A stretch of DNA of 64,000 nt, taken from the NCBI GenBank assembly GCA_022749755.1, contig CM040450.1, positions 14,203,634 to 14,267,633 of the forward strand, in the 5' to 3' direction. The first letter of the stretch is position 1. Every line of letters starts with the position of its first letter. Made by a program: the position numbers and the translations under genes. Of the stretch, positions 60,942 through 64,000 are shown piece after piece. A model generated the notes under the pieces. That model was not told the origin of the DNA and made no database searches. It saw nothing but the letters and a program-made list of their open reading frames with translations. Source of the stretch: Azadirachta indica. Lineage: Eukaryota > Streptophyta > Magnoliopsida > Sapindales > Meliaceae.

Positions 60942-63900
60942 TTATGTTGATCTTTCACCTGCACGTTTAATCTGTAGGGCAGCTCCAACAACATTTCCTC
61001 TTGTGATGAGTCCAACCTTCAAGATTAAAACAGGGACCAATCAGCATCTACGTACAGATGAGCATTCCAACAAATGAAATTTTCAACAACAGATTGTGAA
61101 GGCAAAATTCTTACCAGCTCGCCCTCACCATCTACTACTGGCAGTCTACGGTATTTTGTTTCAAGCAACAACCTGACATGAAATTTTATTTAGCACATTC
61201 AAGAGATTCAACATTTGCTGACAAGAAAAGACTGAACATCTAAGTTTCTCAGTTAACGGACAATGTGATATGATAAAAATGTTAAGTCACAATGTTGAAA
61301 ATCAGGAATTTAACATTTAGTTTCCTTCCCTCAGAAGCTTGAAGAGAGCTGCTGAAAGTGCATCATTATGGAATATGCTCGCTACTGTTACTCTTTTCCT
61401 CAAATAATCATCATCATTATATAGATTTTTAAATTAAAAAAAGGAATTAGAACATTTATAAGTAAGATAGATTTTTAAACTAAAAAAATTAGAACATTTA
61501 TAAGTAAACAGTTTGTTAAAATTATCATTTAAAAATCAAAAGATATTATGTATCCAATACCTAGCAGCATCTTCTAAGTTGGTATCTTCATGAATGACCA
61601 GCGGAGCAGGTGTCATCAAGTCACCAACAACTTTGCCATTTGTCTTACTAAGCAGCCTCTGTATCTCATTAAATGTCTGCCACGAGTACCCAAATTAGAA
61701 AAAACACCAGTTGCATATCATTTTAACACATAGTTCATAGCATGGGGCTCCATTTGCAAAACACAGGCATAAACACACACAAAAGGAAAAAGAAAAAGTG
61801 AGAGAGAGGAAGAAACAGAGTGCAAGAGCACAATATGATAGCTCTATTTATAGGCTAGACAGCTCATTCAACATAAATCTCAAACAGTTCACCCCAATAC
61901 AAAGCACTAAGACCTAGTAACTGGAGTTTCATAAAAACGCAAACGCTCTCAATCACAACTTCAGTTTGTGTACAAAGCCTTAGGTTAAGTGACGAAACAA
62001 CTGCCCTTTATAGTAGCTGAGTTGCCTTATAAAAACCCAAATTAACCATATATACTCTTAAGTATGTTACACAACATCAACTAGAAATAAAGTGATCAGG
62101 CTATTGCAGTTGACTTGCTTAATCCAATAAGGATGCATCACTAATATTCATGATTTTAGTGATCAAATTAGCCTAAGCTCCAATTAAAATATATCTTGTT
62201 TTCATCAGCAGTGCGCCATACAACTCCAGTTTTGGGATAAATAATACTGCAATAAGACTTTCAGTCTACTTTTAATCCTGCAGATGTTGTCTTATGTTAC
62301 ATACTGATACAATATCTGACACAGTAATTTGGCGTTAGAACTACTTTCATCAGTAGTTGTGTTTGCTGCCTGCATTTGAGAGTGAACTCAGCCCTACACC
62401 ATACCCTACAAAAGTTTATTCCTCTGATAATTCCAACCATACTGAAGATGCATATGTTTGTGTTGTGACCACAAACAATTTCTTGAATGAGAAAGATTTA
62501 ACTAAAATATGAGATAAAATTTACAGTATCACATAGCAAAATCTTAGCTAACTACTCAATCAGAAACCAAAGACAAGAAAATAAAACAAAACAATTCTCA
62601 CATACTTTCCAAGAGCTATTTACTTTAGGAAACAAGTTTGTGTCATTTTGATTGCCACCTGACAACCATAAAAGGAAATATCAGTAGCAGTTTCACAACA
62701 AAATTTCCAGAGCATCCAAAAATAATACCAAATGGAAATATTCAAGGGGTAGTAAACCAATGATAAGCATAAGCATACACAGCACCATGTACTAAAGCAA
62801 TATCTAATGAGAAGTACAAAATTACATCAAAACACATATAGATAAAGCCAGAAAAAAGGAGAGGCTCCAGTGCTTCCTTATATCCTACATAACAGCATTT
62901 ATAGTATGCTGTTGCCATACTCAAATCACGAGAGTTGGCCCCTCCAATTTTTCCTCATGTGTTATGGAATTGAAAAAAAACGAATATTTTTGGTGCACAG
63001 TATAGCATTCACGTCAGTGACCGAACATTGGACTTATGAAAAAAATCAGTGGAATTTCACTGCTGAAAGGGATCAGATAAAGGAATTTTTCTCATGCAGA
63101 AATAAAAGATTAATAATTCCTCTCAGGATCTTGTACTCATCTCACTGCTCTTCTACTTCCCTATCATTTCTCTGATGCTTGGATATTCTAAAACTTAGTA
63201 AAACTGCAGAGAGCAGAACCCCCAGAGGGACCTAGACATAAATATATCATAAAAATCTTTGCTAATGTACATTCACATTCTCTGTAGCTTATAATTTTCC
63301 ACCAAATTAAAGGCGAAGGAGCAAACTGAAATATTGAATGAATTGCTGCATGAAGGTGAAAGATGTAATATTAGTGGCTATGTCTCCTTCTAAATTATTT
63401 CAAGCCAATAGTTTATTCTCTAAAAAAATTCAAGAAACCGGGGAGCAGAATACAAATAAGCATATTCTGAATTAAAACTGAAAATAAGATCTAATTATAA
63501 TTTCATAGTTCTCATGCTACCTGATATGGAGTCAAGTGCTAACAAGTCATAATCTGAAACTACACCAACCTGCAGAGAAAATTAACCAAAGTTAAGCAAT
63601 ACAAGCTCATGATACATATACAAGCTCACTTGCATTATATGTATCAATCAATCAAAACATACAAAAAGTTTAGACATGAAATATTTGCATCAAAGAATGA
63701 ACTGATACACATTCAAATATCAATCATTGATCATAGTAAACTTATTATTCTCTCCATATAATTTAAGATAAGAGTCTCCAGGAACTATAAATGCCAGTGG
63801 ATATTATAATAAAAAAAAAAAAAATATATGAAGTAAACTATAGTGCAGATAGGACATCAAAGTAAACAATAATTCTTCTAACCATATAAAAGGGGAATTA

Positions 63901-64000
63901 TGTACATTCAGAAACAGAAAATTAAGAAGTAATGAAAATTACCAACTTCCAGTCGTCATCGATCACGGGAAAACCAGTTATTCTCTTCTCCACAAGACCC
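60942..64000 (-). CDS. CBSX: CBSX1/CBSX2-like chloroplast two-CBS-domain protein (5' end outside the window)
   Basis: Six exons are visible on the minus strand: 63943-64000 (partial), 63521-63569, 62606-62658, 61561-61676, 61115-61172 and 60942-61016, with TAA at 60942-60944. All junctions are GT-AG and in phase. The encoded sequence runs through the end of CBS domain 1 (KRITGFPVIDDDWKLVGVVS, then DYDLLALDSIS), a linker (FPKVNSSWKTFNEIQRLLSK), and CBS domain 2 (GDLMTPAPLV, ETKYRRLPVVDGEGELVGLI, TRGNVVGAALQIKRAGERST). Plastid CBSX1 and CBSX2 bind adenosine nucleotides and activate thioredoxins of the ferredoxin-thioredoxin system. The visible part cannot separate CBSX1 from CBSX2. The transit peptide and start of CBS1 lie beyond 64000. 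No defect is seen. Confidence 0.92.

Overview
The window is nuclear DNA of a eudicot plant. It shows GT-AG introns, very AT-rich intergenic DNA, many small foldback and LTR-derived repeats, and plant-only families (UGT73 glycosyltransferases, an IRX15-type DUF579 protein, a restorer-like PPR gene, a CBSX protein). A woody dicot such as Citrus or a relative is a plausible source, but that is an inference from protein style, not a match that could be run. A run of exactly 100 N (28781-28880) is an assembly gap.

Left part (1-12 kb): two tandem copies of an unusual plant gene that joins an FAD-dependent GMC oxidoreductase to a C-terminal alpha/beta-hydrolase with a terminal membrane segment. The first copy (1-2.9 kb, only its 3' half in view) is dead: nonsense codons, a ~143-bp deletion and a LINE insertion with a clean 13-bp target duplication. 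The second (6269-11945, nine exons) is nearly intact, but a 2-nt insertion in exon 6 puts its two halves in different frames. The 3-kb 5' flank of the second copy (3.26-6.24 kb) exists again at 15.87-16.04 plus 24.94-27.79 kb, without the gene.

Middle (12-28 kb): no confident gene. It holds a cluster of LTR-derived repeats with a tRNA-Met-type primer-binding site (12.97-15.05 kb), an AT-rich array with a ~255-bp period (18.4-19.8 kb), and a very large inverted repeat (20.2-24.5 kb). The left arm of that inverted repeat was later split by a hAT-like element that carries a tRNA-like sequence. The flank duplication and its own internal tandem copies follow.

Right-centre (28.8-43 kb): two tandem secreted LRR proteins of the At4g06744/LRX-like type (the first loses its N-terminus in the N gap), an IRX15/IRX15-L xylan-related protein on the minus strand with a probable 1-nt frameshift near its C-terminus, and a decayed restorer-of-fertility-like PPR gene. 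Three palindromic MITE-like elements lie in this and the following interval.

Right part (44-64 kb): a minus-strand cluster of five UGT73-type glycosyltransferases. Two are intact (46385-47866 and 51986-53464, a 5.6-kb tandem duplication). Three are pseudogenes, one of them split by a solo LTR flanked by a 5-bp repeat. The last gene is the 3' part of a chloroplast-type CBSX two-CBS-domain protein, with six exons visible and the 5' end outside the window.
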